A DNA stretch of 64,000 nucleotides from Oncomelania hupensis (Eukaryota > Mollusca > Gastropoda > Littorinimorpha > Pomatiopsidae), in the NCBI GenBank assembly GCA_036898135.1, contig CM072525.1:21125941-21189940 (forward strand), written 5' to 3'. Positions 34,956-45,325 of this stretch are shown here, in pieces. Under the pieces are notes generated by a model. That model ran no database searches. It had not been told where the DNA came from and saw only the letters and a program-made list of their open reading frames with translations. The first letter of the stretch is position 1; every line of letters starts with the position of its first letter. Both the position numbers and the translations under genes were made by a program.

Positions 34956-35345
34956 GTAAGTCCATATCTGCTCTCGTTATGTGGTCTGTCTATTTGTTTG
35001 GTGGATTGATTTGATTGAAAATGAAATAACTGGAGAATAAGACTTACAACCTACTAAAAATGGCCAGTTCAGCAGGAAAGTAAAAACATTCTGTTTAAAG
35101 GGAAGACAATATGAAAGATCAATTTTCCAGCAGGTATTTCCTGAAAAAACATTAATGTGCCTTCAATGCAAACTTAAAGCTGGCAAAGTTGGCAATTCAC
35201 AAAGTGACTTCGGAGGTGAGTTCCAAAAGACTATACCGGTATGTTTGTATTGACATTACACATGTAAAGTATATAAATGGTATTCTGGATTCACTTTGTC
35301 CATCATTCTATTTGTGTGGCTTTTTCTCTCCCCCTTGTCTTCTAG

Positions 35346-35554
35346 CAATAAAATGTGGCGAAAACATGGTATACACTGTCAACGTGAACCTCCAGCCCCA
35401 GTGTGGAAAAATGGCAGCGCCCAACAGCATGAACTTTGACGCGTCCGACGGCTGCGTCTGCCAGGAAAACATGTTCCTCAGCAACGGAAAGTGCGTTGAG
35501 GGAAAAGATTGCGGCTGCCCCTATGTATTAGGAACCAATAACCTGTACCTTATG
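35346..35554 (+). CDS. Exon 2: TIL (trypsin-inhibitor-like) domain
   Basis: Acceptor TTGTCTTCTAG, donor GTATGT; phase 1 in, phase 0 out. About 69 residues: KCGENMVYT, PQCGKM, GCVCQENMFLSNGKCVEG and DCGCP. Seven cysteines with the CxC and DCGCP pattern fit the TIL domain that follows C8 in VWF-type proteins. It has fewer cysteines than the ten of a full TIL. TIL domains are extracellular, disulfide-rich spacers; here the whole C8-TIL order argues for structure rather than protease inhibition. The paralogous exon at 61694-61908 has the same cysteine pattern and the same phases. Confidence 0.85.
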
Positions 35555-35640
35555 GTATGTTTGCGTCTTCATGTACTGAATGAATGAATGAATCAATTAC
35601 TTACTTACTTAATTAATTAATTAATTAATGGGCATTAAAT

Positions 35641-35860
35641 TGAACATCCCCACCCACCATTGGGGATATGGCAGACAGGGATTGACCATGCCAAGGAAAA
35701 GGGGAATATAGGGACCTGAATTAACTCTGAATCACCACAGCAATCCTACGACTAGGATCAACAGTGAAAAATGGCTACGTTTGTCTTGCGCATCACTGGA
35801 AATGAACCTGGGTCATCGGTGCGCCGGGCGAGCGCTCTACCACTGAGCTACGCCGTGGGT
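35641..35860 (-). mobile_element. tRNA-derived SINE, family B, copy 2 (intronic)
   Basis: Shares the body of 8031-8246 (CCCACCATTGGGGATATGGC) and a tRNA-like head in reverse (GAACCTGGGTCATCGGTGCG and GCTCTACCACTGAGCTACG). The 28-bp minisatellite starts at its head end. Confidence 0.8.
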
Positions 35861-36918
35861 ACCAATGTGTCCTGAAGTAGATGATGGGACCCATGTGTCA
35901 TGAATTAGATGGTGGGACCCATGTGTCGTGAAGTAGATGATGGGACCCATGTGTCATGAATTAGATGGTGGGACCCATGTGTCGTGAAGTAGATGATGGG
36001 ACCCATGTGTCATGAATTAGATGGTGGGACCCATGTGTCATGAAGTAGATGATGGGACCCATGTGTCATGAAATAGATGGTGGGACCCATGTGTCATGAA
36101 GTAGATGGTGGGACCCATGTGTCATGAAGTAGATGATGGGACCCATGTGTCGTGAAGTAGATGATGGGACCCAAGTGTCGTGAAGTAGATGATGGGACAC
36201 ATGTGTCGTGAAGTAGATGGTGGGACCCATGTGTCGTGAAGTAGATGGTGGGACCCATGTGTCATGAAGTAGATGGTGGGACCCATGTTTCATGAAGTAG
36301 ATGATGGGACCCATATGTCGTGAAGTAGATAATGGGACCCATGTGTGATGAAGTAGATGGTGGGACCCATGTGTCATGAAGTAGATGATGGGACCCATAT
36401 GTCGTGAAGTAGATAATGGGACCCATGTGTGATGAAGTAGATGGTGGGACCCATGTGTCATGAAGTAGATGATGGGACCCATGTGTCATGAAGTAGATGG
36501 TGGGACCCATGTGTCGTGAAGTAGATGATGGGACCCATATGTCGTGAAGTAGATGGTGGGACCCATGTGTCATGAAGTAGATGGTGGGACCCATGTGTCA
36601 TGAAGTAGATGGTGGGATCCATGTGTCATGAAGTAGATGGTGGGACCCATGTGTCATGAAGTAGATGATGGGACCCATGTGTCATGAAGTAGATGGTGGG
36701 ACCCATGTGTCGTTAAGTAGATGGTGGGACCCATGTGTCATGAAGTAGATGGTGGGACCCATGTGTCGTGAAGTAGATGGTGGGACCCATGTGTCGTGAA
36801 GTAGATGATGGGACCCATGTGTCGTGAAGTAGATGGTGGGACCCATGTGTCAGGAAGTAGGTGGTGGGACCTATGTTTCATGAAGTAGATGGTGGGACCC
36901 ATGGGTTATGAAGTAGAT
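35861..36918. repeat. 28-bp minisatellite, about 37 copies (intronic)
   Basis: The unit contains GTAGATG(A/G)TGGGACCC and ATGTGTC(A/G)TGAA. Variation is concentrated at two A/G positions, and some stretches look like higher-order duplications (for example near 36300 and 36400). Since 28 is not a multiple of 3, the repetitive minus-strand frames are artefacts. Confidence 0.95.
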
Positions 36919-37130
36919 CCATGCTCCGTATAACATTACCCTCTTCAAGGATGATGAAAATCAACAATTTTGAGAAGTTTCAACTAACCCCTCCCTCTCA
37001 CCACTCCCTCTCTCCTCACCTCCCATTCCCCCCATCCCCACTATTCCACTTCCTTTATACCCTCCCTTGGTTTATGGATCTACCAGCTGAAAGAACCGCT
37101 CAACAATTTTGGTGTGTGGTGTGTGGCTAG

Positions 37131-37360
37131 GTAGAAACGACGTTATTCTGACATACACTTGAAACTCTATGTACTTTCTTTTGATGGCCCCGTTATTTTG
37201 ACGTCAAAATAGTGTTCCATTAGGGTTAGGGCTGTGTTAGGCTTAGGGTTACGCTAAAGGTTAGGGTTTTGGTTAGGGTTAGGGATAGCTTCAAAAAATG
37301 GCAAAATGTCAAAATAATGTATGTAGAGTTTCACGACAGTCATCACAACGTCGTTTCTAC
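37131..37360. mobile_element. Small terminal-inverted-repeat element with telomere-like core, copy 2 (intronic)
   Basis: Begins GTAGAAACGACGTT and ends AACGTCGTTTCTAC: perfect 14-bp inverted termini. Inside are GGTTAGGGTTAGGG-type units and the palindrome TTTTGACGTCAAAA. Copy 1 is at 5291-5503. Confidence 0.75.
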
Positions 37361-37475
37361 AAAAAATGTGTTTGTGTATTGTGTGTGTGTGTGTGTATCA
37401 GGATCTAGGAGAGTTACTTCCTGCAAGTAGGCTACACTTCTACTAAGGTCAACACCTTGTTATTTTTAGTTCACG

Positions 37476-37476
<1 letters not shown>

Positions 37477-37552
<76 letters not shown>

Positions 37553-37987
37553 AAGTGGTTTTTGTACCCTGGCAAGCCAGGGTACACATGTTGCTGTTTA
37601 AAATGTAGACAGAGAGACAACTGTTGTCTGCGAGTTTTATTTGGACGATGATACCTCCCCATATCCCCCTTGATACCTCACCATACCCCCTCCCCCTGAT
37701 ATCTCCCGTCCTCCCCCCCCCATGATGCCTCACCATAACCCCTTGATACCTCACCGAACCCACTTGATACCTCCCCATACCCCCTTGATACCTTCCGTAC
37801 GCCCCTTGTAACCTACCTGTACTCTCCTTGATACTTCCCAGTTGATCGTTTCGCAGGTATGGATGAAAGGAATCGACCATCACCATACTCCCTTATATAT
37901 ACCCGTATCCCCGTTATGCCTACCCATGCCCCTTTAAACCTACCCGTAGGCCTCTTTTACCTACACGTACCACCCCATCCCGATCCT

Positions 37988-38046
<59 letters not shown>

Positions 38047-38157
38047 TTGAATATAGAATAATACAAATAGAAATCATAAAAAACACCAAGGTTTTACAAT
38101 AAAATTTGATATGAGATATTATAATTATTAATTATTAATTTATAAATAATAATAATG

Positions 38158-38217
<60 letters not shown>

Positions 38218-38237
38218 TACAATAATAATAATAATAA
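37477..38237. repeat. (ATT)n / (AAT)n arrays (intronic)
   Basis: ATT units at about 37477-37551, AAT units at about 37991-38046 and 38160-38237. Poly-Tyr, poly-Asn and poly-Leu frames here are artefacts. Between them, 37570-37980 holds C-rich sequence with repeated TGATACCTCACC-type units. Confidence 0.95.
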
Positions 38238-38321
38238 ATAAGTAAAAAGTAAAAGCCTAAATTAAAAAGAAAAATATCCATATTGTAGTGTAAAAAAAAA
38301 AAAATAACAGGAAAAAAAAAT

Positions 38322-38394
38322 GGCCCTCGGGAGATTTGAACTTGGGTCGCCTGCACGGTAGGCGAATGTCTTACTAAGTGAGCTACCAAGGCTT
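38322..38394 (-). mobile_element. tRNA-like sequence, probable SINE head (intronic)
   Basis: On the minus strand: GCCTTGGTAGCTCACTTAGT at the 5' end and AAGTTCAAATCTCCCG as the T-arm-like part. An anticodon-type stem CGCCT/AGGCG closes a 7-nt loop. The acceptor stem pairs at only about 5 of 7 positions and U33 is missing, so a working tRNA is unlikely. Confidence 0.5.
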
Positions 38395-38825
38395 TGTATA
38401 AAGACCATCAATTTTTTGGTCTATATGGGAAAACATGCTGAAACCTCGATTCGATTTTTAATTAATCAAATTTAATTAGTTAAACACAAAATTTTGTAAG
38501 ATTGGTGACATGAGTGCAAAAGTGTTTTGAATGGAAATAAAACAAAATTTGCGGGATTACGGAACGGCATGTTCTTGACACGGGTTGAATCGAAACCGCG
38601 CGCGGAATGAGGCTATTGCAGTTTGTGGACATTTTGTTTATTTATTTATCTCAGAAACGGTTAAACGTTCGGTAAGGAAATGTCGGCTATAACAATTTCG
38701 CGGGTTTTGAGCGCACAGCAGGCAGATCCGCAGCGCCCAGCACTTGCCCAGATCAGCGTCCATACTGGACAAACTTTACAGTAGAGGCGAAGAAGGACTT
38801 CCGGCTAAGCAATTTATATATATAG

Positions 38826-38906
<81 letters not shown>

Positions 38907-38939
38907 GTTGTTGTTTCCGTTGTTAAATATCGCAATTGC

Positions 38940-38989
<50 letters not shown>

Positions 38990-38991
38990 CC
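38826..38991. repeat. (ATT)n and (ATC)n arrays (intronic)
   Basis: ATT units at 38827-38906, ATC units at 38942-38990, ending about 55 bp before the next exon. Confidence 0.95.
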
Positions 38992-39045
38992 TTTGTTATT
39001 ATCGTTATTTAAACCTGGATTGAAATTAGTTCTTGTCCTTTGAAG

Positions 39046-39217
39046 CCTGGCGAGACGGTGTTCAATTCTGACTGCACTAAGAAAATCACTTGCATCACTG
39101 GCGTGGATATGGAGGAAGTAGACTTCCAGAAGGATCCCAATGCCATCTGCCTTCAGGAGGAGCGCCCACGTCTTGCTTGTACCAGTGGCTACCTCTTCAA
39201 AAACGAGAAATGCGAGA
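39046..39217 (+). CDS. Exon 3: TILa-like / EGF-like cysteine-rich segment
   Basis: Acceptor TTGTCCTTTGAAG, donor GTAAGT; phase 0 in, phase 1 out. About 57 residues: GETVFNSDCTKKITC, then AICLQEERPRLACTSGY and EKC. Its start aligns with the later exon at 62912-63098 (GSEWSDSDCKKNYAC), and both follow a TIL exon. That position and the G-x-x-(W/F)-x-SDC start fit the TILa module of zonadhesin/FCGBP-type proteins. Five cysteines are seen, fewer than the seven in the paralogous exon. Family name is inference; the paralogy is visible directly. Confidence 0.75.
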
Positions 39218-39289
39218 GTAAGTCAAACCAATACAGCTTCTTTCGCTAGCAGGTGTCGGCTTTGAGCTCACTCTGTGGAGCAAATACCC

Positions 39290-39290
39290 C

Positions 39291-39363
<73 letters not shown>

Positions 39364-39376
39364 TATTATTATTATC
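39290..39376. repeat. (ATT)n array (intronic)
   Basis: About 28 ATT units starting about 70 bp after the exon 3 donor. Confidence 0.95.
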
Positions 39377-39897
39377 ATTATCATCATCTTCATTCCACAC
39401 TGAGGAAACTGTGCAGAGCAGTTTTTTTCTTGTGTTCATAAAACAGGCCTAAATTACATACTAAATAATATAGTATGCTTTTGAGGCCTACAAGTTTACA
39501 AAGACGAACGAGTTTGCAAAGACGAAAGACGAGAAATAATATAGTATATGCAATTGAGGCCTACGAGTTTACAAAGATGAAAGAAGAGATTTCATGGATC
39601 AACCATTAAGAAAAAGGTGAGCGGCCATGCTAACCTCCAGAGCCACTAAGCAGATGTGAAGGTAAATACAAGCACAGTTTGTGAAGTCTATTCATCATCT
39701 TTGTAAACTTGAAAGAAGAGACTTCCAAGCCTGTGGTACAAGCAGTCTTCGTCTGGGCGATCAGTTTCAAGTTCTTGAAAGAAACGACACAATAAAGATA
39801 AAGAAATTTAAAAGTATTTAAAGATTCCCAGGTGGGAGTCTAGTCTTTGGCAATAAGGAACTGTAGCCATATATTTTGTTAAATATAGTGCATGACA

Positions 39898-40300
39898 AAC
39901 GAAGAATACCAAGCATGGAGATGAAGTGCTACAGAAGACTGCTGGGCATTTCCTATACCCAGCACATCACCAATGCCAAAGTCTGACAGACCATCACACA
40001 AGCCATTGGACAACACGATGACATGCTCACAGTGGTGAAGTAACGGAAACTCCGATGGTATGGTCACGTCACCAGAGCATCAGGCCTTGCAAAGACCATC
40101 CTACAAGGCACGATGCAATGAGGCAGAAAAAGATGGAGACAGAAAAAGAGGTAGGAGGACAACATTCGAGAATGGACTGGCTTGACACTGAGCGAAGCCA
40201 TGAGGGTTGCTGAGGACAGAAAAAGATGGAGTACGCTGGTTAAACGATCATCTGTGGTGCCCCAACGACCTTCAAGTTACGGGATATGATAGTATAGGAT
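39898..40300 (+). mobile_element. RTE LINE 3' fragment (intronic)
   Basis: Starts in the YRRLLGISYTQHI-encoding region and runs to the tail (GGGATATGATAGTATAGGATAG). Encodes ETPMVW-type and GLAKTIL segments in several frames. Confidence 0.8.
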
Positions 40301-40454
40301 AGTGCATGACATGATCAATGCATGCATTAGCTTGTGGGAGAGGGGGTGTATTGTTTCATTGGCTTCAGAAGTTTCACAATGAGCAATCAGCATTTTTTAT
40401 TATTTTTGGAATAAAACTGATTGAAAGGTTTTTTTCTTGGGAATTTGGTATCTG

Positions 40455-40500
40455 CGGTGCCGCTTCGAGCTCCGAGTTACGGGATAGGATAGGATAGGAT
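40455..40500 (+). mobile_element. RTE LINE tail remnant (intronic)
   Basis: GAGTTACGGGATAGGATAGG and further GGATA units: the last about 40 bp of the LINE only. Confidence 0.6.
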
Positions 40501-40814
40501 TGGTAAAGATGATTTTGTGTCAATTTCTAAGCTCAGAATGCTCTATTTGGGTTCTCTGTACAAAACATTTTTCCGGGGAGGGGGGCATGACCCCGTACCC
40601 TCCAAGGGTGCTTGGCACATTCTGTGGCTTCGGTTTCAACACTTTGCATCTTCAATAATTCGCTTTCCTGTTTTGGATAATTTCAAACTTTCACCCTTGA
40701 AGAAGAAATATGACAGTAATATAAACAATACTCAAAAGCCCTATATAACTGACAAGAATTTATTTTATAATCCAGAGTAACATTTAACTAAAACTATTTT
40801 GAAACCGTAGAGTT

Positions 40815-42035
40815 TCAGCTACCCCTGTGGGTTCAGGCACTGAATAGAATAGACCCAACGTTTCCCGGCGTGTCATAAGAGGTGACTAACAGGGGTGGTG
40901 TCAGCACGGCATCACTGGGCGAAAGTCTTCTATACAGAATTCACCGGCCAGGACGGAGGAACCGTATGTTACTACAGGTTCAAAGACCACGTGCTCGGGG
41001 TCAAGGCGAGCCACACTGTACTCGTGGATTTCGGCTGTGGCCAACAGCCTGGAAAGGATTGGGTCCTACCAGGTCTTTCTTGCCCAAGGCACACCATAGG
41101 ATGAAAAGAACCATTCACTACATACCAGATCGATCGCCGCCCTGGTCACCAAGGACCGCGCCTTCGTTGGCCACCAAGACGGAGGTGATAAGTGTGCTAT
41201 CCTATCCTATCCTATCCTATCCCGTAACTCGGAGATCGTAAGGGAACCACAGATGATTGTTTAACCAGCGTACTCCATCTTTCTCTGTCCTCAGCACCCC
41301 TGATGTCATCGTGTTGTCCAATGGCTTATGTGATGGTCTGTCGGACTTCATCGTTGGTGATGTGCTGGGCATAGGAAATAGGATAAGTGTGCTACAGATG
41401 GACAATTTAGTAGGATCTCCACTAGAGACAACATCGTCATTGGAACCTAGAATGTCAGGAGCCTAACTGCGGAGGGAAAGTTAAAAGAAATAGCCCTCGA
41501 GCTGGACCACTACCGATTGAACATTTTAGGTATCAGCGAACTACTACATTCCAAGGTAAGGCTGCGGCGCTCCCTTGTCATCTCCAACTTCCTATACTCT
41601 TGTGAAACATGGACCCTCATAGCAGATTTACAACGAAGAATACAAAGCATGGACATGAGGTCCTACAGAAGACTTCTGAGCATTTCCTATACCCAGCACA
41701 TCACCAACAACGAACTCCAACAGACCATCACACAAGCCATTGGACAACTCGAAGACATGCTCACAGTGGTGAAGAAAACTGAAACTCCGATGGTATGGCC
41801 ATGTCACCAGAGCTACAGACCTTGCAAAGACCATCCTGCAGGGCACGGTGCAAGAATGCAGAAGAAGAGGGAGACAGAAAAAGACGTGGGAGGACAACAT
41901 TCGAAAACGGACTGGCTTGACACTGAGCGAAGCCATGAGGGTTGCTGAGGAAAGAAAAAGATGGAGTATGCTGGTTAAACGATCATCTGTGATGCCCCAA
42001 CGTCCATCGAGTTACGGGATAGGAAAGGATAAGAC
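40815..42035 (+). mobile_element. RTE LINE copy with internal deletion and a nested insertion (intronic)
   Basis: 5' region at 40815-41199 (CTGTGGGTTCAGGCACTGAA), interrupted by a reversed LINE piece at 41200-41381, resumed at 41382-41540 with the start of the endonuclease, then a jump to the C-terminal region at about 41545 and the 3' tail at 42030. Confidence 0.85.
41200..41381 (-). mobile_element. Nested short RTE LINE insertion with 13-bp target duplication
   Basis: A minus-strand copy only 182 bp long: tail (TCCTATCCTATCC), 3' UTR, then an internal jump to the C-terminal coding region. GATAAGTGTGCTA flanks it on both sides (41187-41199 and 41382-41394). Confidence 0.85.
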
Positions 42036-42119
42036 AGTGCCAACCCCAATAAACAATAAAACGATGTGTACAGACAGTAACGTATTTAAACCAAGAACAT
42101 TACACAGAAGACACTGATG

Positions 42120-42164
42120 GAACACACACACATGCACACACACCCACACACACACACACCCACA

Positions 42165-42200
<36 letters not shown>
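42120..42200. repeat. (CA)n microsatellite (intronic)
   Basis: CA dinucleotides with CACCCA variants over about 80 bp. Confidence 0.95.
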
Positions 42201-42202
<2 letters not shown>

Positions 42203-42855
42203 ACTATTCAATCACACATTCTGATTATTCTGGATCTAAAAGTGGTTGGTAAAGAGATAGGTTTTGAGGTTCTTTTTGAATCCGTATTTGACTGGGAGTG
42301 CTGGAGGTTGGAGGGCAGAGAGCTCCAAAGAGTTTGGGCAAACACTGAGAAATATACAAATAAGTAGACGATGGGATACAGAACCTTCATAAATTCTTCC
42401 CCCCAAACTGTGGAACGCTCCGACCTCTTCAGCAGTTGAAGCAGAGTGACAGCTTTGTAAAGGTCACTAAAAACTATAGTCTGTTTCCATATTTTGTCAT
42501 GAACCTCAGAACTCTATATATACACATATAGTACATTATTACTTTTTTTAAAATCTAATGACGGTCACTTCCCCCCCCCCCTCTTACCCCCTCCCTTCCT
42601 CTCCTCCCTGCATGCGCCGACGTGGAGGATCGCAGATACAAGGCAACATCATCATCATTGTTTTTGTTTGCATTAATAAAACGTTGACAAACTTTGTAAC
42701 TGACAAAGACGTTGGAGGCAAGTTAAGTTCTTTAGTCATTGTTTAAAGGTTGCTGGAAGTAAACGTTTCAAACAAATGTAGTCCTCTTCATCTTTTTATG
42801 TTCGTGAGACTGCGTGGTGCTGCTAATGCACCTTTTGCTTTTGGCTTCGTTTCAG
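42201..42855. other. Intron sequence, no exon seen
   Basis: A segment at about 42235-42440 (AGAGATAGGTTTTGAGG, GGCAGAGAGCTCC) has the look of a dispersed repeat but has no second copy in the window. The rest is unique. Confidence 0.4.
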
Positions 42856-43047
42856 GGGACCCCAGCAAGTGTTCTTCGGACCACGGATTCGAGATGGTGG
42901 GAGACCAGTGCCTGTTGGTATCTCCAGACGAACGCACTTATCGTCAGGCCATAGGGTTCTGCAACAACCTGAACTCCACCCTCATCAACGTCGCTGACAG
43001 ACCGAATCTCCTCCAGCTCAAGGACATCATGGACAAGAGAGACATAC
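42856..43047 (+). CDS. Exon 4: C-type lectin-like domain, N-terminal half
   Basis: Acceptor GGCTTCGTTTCAG, donor GTGAGT; phase 1 in and out. About 64 residues: KCSSDHGFEMVGDQCLL, then RTYRQAIGFCNNLNSTLI and NLLQLKDIM. This is the first half of a C-type lectin-like fold: two N-terminal cysteines of the long form (hairpin pair), then the alpha-1 helix with its Cys and the L-(I/V) strand, followed by a second helix. An NST glycosylation sequon is present. The next exon supplies the second half in phase. The intron between them contains the 29-bp minisatellite. Confidence 0.8.
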
Positions 43048-43125
43048 GTGAGTACAGCAACAGACAGCATGATAACATACCTACAGTAACCACACCTAAC
43101 TTGCTGGAAAATGGCCATGCAGTTT

Positions 43126-43940
43126 CCACTAAGCAGGCGGATAGTGGAATGTCAAGAAACATGTCAAACATAGTAGAATGTCAAGAGACCTCTCAAATAT
43201 AGTAGAATGTCAAGAGACTTGTCAAACATAGTTGAATGTCAAGAGATCTATCAAAAATAGTAAAATGTCAAGAGATCTGTCAAACATAGTAGAATGTCAA
43301 GAGACCTGTCAAACATATTTGAATGTCAAGAGACAGATCAAACATAGTAGAATGTCAAGAGACAGGTCAAACATAGTAAAATGTCAAGAGACATGTCGAA
43401 CATAGTAGAATGTCAAGAGACCTGTCAAATATAGTAGAATGTCAAGAGACCTGTCAAACATAGTAGAATGTCAAGAGGTCTATCAAAAATAGTAAAATGT
43501 CAAGAGATCTGTCAAACATAGTAGAATGTCAAGAGACCTGTCAAACATATTTGAATGTCAAGAGACAGATCAAAAATAGTAGAATGTCAAGAGACCTGTC
43601 AAACATAGTAGAATGTCAAGAGGCTTGTCAAACATAGTAGAATGTCAAGAGACAGATCAAACATAGTAGAATGTCAAGAGACAGATCAAACATAGTAGAA
43701 TCTCAAGAGACCTGTCAAACATAGTAGAATCTCAAGAGACCTGTCAAACATAGCAGAATGTCAAGAGATCTGTCAAACATAGTAAAATGTCAAGAGATCT
43801 GTCAAACATAGTAGAATGTCAAGAGACCTGTCAAACACATGCTGCGTGTACTTGTATGCCCACAACAACCTCTGACAATCAGATTGTGGTCAGCGCCGCT
43901 TTTGGGCTGGCTGCCTCTACAAACTTAGTAGCCGGATAGC
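43126..43940. mobile_element. Element with a 29-bp core minisatellite, about 24 units (intronic)
   Basis: Unit AATGTCAAGAGACCTGTC plus AAACATAGTAG, 29 bp, repeated from about 43145 to 43838. On both sides lie sequences (CCACTAAGCAGG; GTATGCCCACAACAACCTC and TTAGTAGC) that recur at 56018-56165 with little or no core array. This points to a dispersed element in which the core expanded. Confidence 0.65.
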
Positions 43941-43967
43941 AGCAAAACATTCTATTGGAAAAGAAGA

Positions 43968-44010
<43 letters not shown>

Positions 44011-44105
44011 ACACACACTTACACACACACACTAAGCCAGATAGCAGCATAGCATTCTATTGAAAAGGAAGACATTCACACACACACGCACACACACACA
44101 CACAT
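43936..44105. repeat. Duplicated segment with (CA)n arrays (intronic)
   Basis: GATAGCAGCA(A/T)A(A/G)CATTC and GACATTCACACAC occur twice, about 100 bp apart, each followed by CA dinucleotides. Confidence 0.8.
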
Positions 44106-44251
44106 AGTGTTTGCTGAACTCGTGATACAGAAAACGTTACTCACGTGCCACTACAAGACTATCTTGACAGGATCTGAAACGGTCAATCGAGAAAGTTTGC
44201 CTGCCAACATTTCCTCAATGAACTTATTTCATTTCTGTCTGTTGTACACAG

Positions 44252-44521
44252 GTGGTGTATTCATCCGTGGTCTAGTGCGACTGACTCGCGATGGCGTTCT
44301 TCGTCGTGTCCTGACAGCCATCCAACGTGGGCAGATCAGGGTCGTCAACTATGATCACTCCGACTTCGTCATGTCCAATGTTCAGCCGCCTTACGACGTC
44401 AACCTTGACACACTACCCACAGGTGGCGCTGTGTACGCCATTGCCGCAAAGAGAAGCGGTGATGACGTGATCTTGGTTGCTGAGCCCCGATCTAATAAGC
44501 ACAGCAGTGCTTGTGAAGAGA
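44252..44521 (+). CDS. Exon 5: C-type lectin-like domain, C-terminal half, degenerate
   Basis: Acceptor CTGTTGTACACAG, donor GTAAGT; phase 1 in and out. About 90 residues. GVFIRGLVRLTRDG stands where the lectin WIGL strand belongs; NVQPPYD stands at the EPN/QPD loop; GAVYAIAAKRSGDD then VILVAEPRSNKHSSACEE ends with the final Cys-Glu. The Ca2+ and sugar motifs (EPN or QPD, and WND) are not intact. Only the last Cys (partner of the Cys in exon 4) remains; the second conserved disulfide is missing at both ends (GAVY for GxC, and no Cys before the last strand). I infer a lectin-like fold that does not bind sugar through Ca2+. Confidence 0.75.
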
Positions 44522-44727
44522 GTAAGTTTCTGCATGACCAACGGCGCGACAGGAGTTTTCAGTTTGGCGTGCTTTGTACGCAGGAAGATGTTGGTTATTC
44601 CAATTGCTGCGTTGGTAGGCCAGCTTTGGGCCTAAATAGTCTCCCCCAACGTTATGAAAACATTGAAATCGGTGTTTCTTAGCAATTCCTTTTCATACAT
44701 TGCAGTGGATTTAATGACTGATAATAA

Positions 44728-44729
44728 TA

Positions 44730-44791
<62 letters not shown>

Positions 44792-44812
44792 AATAATAAT
44801 AATAATAATAAC
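44728..44812. repeat. (GAT)n and (AAT)n arrays (intronic)
   Basis: GAT units at about 44731-44790 flanked by AAT units. Confidence 0.95.
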
Positions 44813-45121
44813 AGCAACGAAATCAAAATAATTAAATAATAATACGCACATTAAAACATTCACTTGCACCATAGGGTAGGGTATATTAATTTCAAATCAG
44901 AAATTGAGCAACGAGAAGAAGAAGAAAACGTTGTCAGTCCAACATAGACAGAGAAGCGGTGAGTTATGAAGGCAGATAGAAAACCGATAGTTTTGTTTCC
45001 CCGCCAAGAGTGAGAATGAAGGAGGGAGAGAGAGGGCGATGGGTGGACTGCGGATGAGGGTGTGGACAGAAATCTGAAGTAGACGTAGATTAGTCCATGG
45101 ACGCCTGTTAAATCTGTGCAG

Positions 45122-45225
45122 GGGAGGAGACCAATCCCAATGATTACGAGAAGACTCCATTCTGCAGCAAGGACAGCCCCGCCAGCAACGACGACGACAA
45201 TGAGAGAGTCACCGCGCTCTTGCAG
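45122..45225 (+). CDS. Exon 6: CysD (Mucin2_WxxW-type) domain, N-terminal part
   Basis: Acceptor AATCTGTGCAG, donor GTCAGC (a weak donor); phase 1 in, phase 0 out. About 34 residues: NPNDYEKTPFCSKDSPASND, DDNERVTALLQ. With exon 7 this resembles the CysD or WxxW domain of gel-forming mucins and CILP: a D-x-P segment, an acidic D-(D/N)-E stretch and an L-(L/R) helix before the CP-x-P motif. The family's tryptophans are absent here. A long GAT array begins only about 8 bp beyond the donor. The phase match with exon 7 and the combined cysteine pattern support the splice choice. Confidence 0.65.
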
Positions 45226-45231
45226 GTCAGC

Positions 45232-45245
45232 TGATGATGATGTTA

Positions 45246-45324
<79 letters not shown>

Positions 45325-45325
45325 T
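45232..45325. repeat. (GAT)n array abutting the exon 6 donor
   Basis: About 30 GAT/ATG units. Poly-His and poly-Ser frames on the minus strand are artefacts. Confidence 0.95.

Noticed and set aside
36066..36594. Repetitive minus-strand protein with a His/Ser/Thr-rich repeat
   Set aside because: The unit is 28 bp, not a multiple of 3; the frame is open only because the repeat lacks stops in the three rotating frames.
35861..36918. CRISPR-like direct repeats
   Set aside because: Units are contiguous with no spacers, in a eukaryotic intron; it is a minisatellite. The same holds for 43145-43838.
37131..37360. Interstitial telomere from a chromosome fusion
   Set aside because: The TTAGGG-type units lie inside a small element with 14-bp inverted ends that occurs twice.
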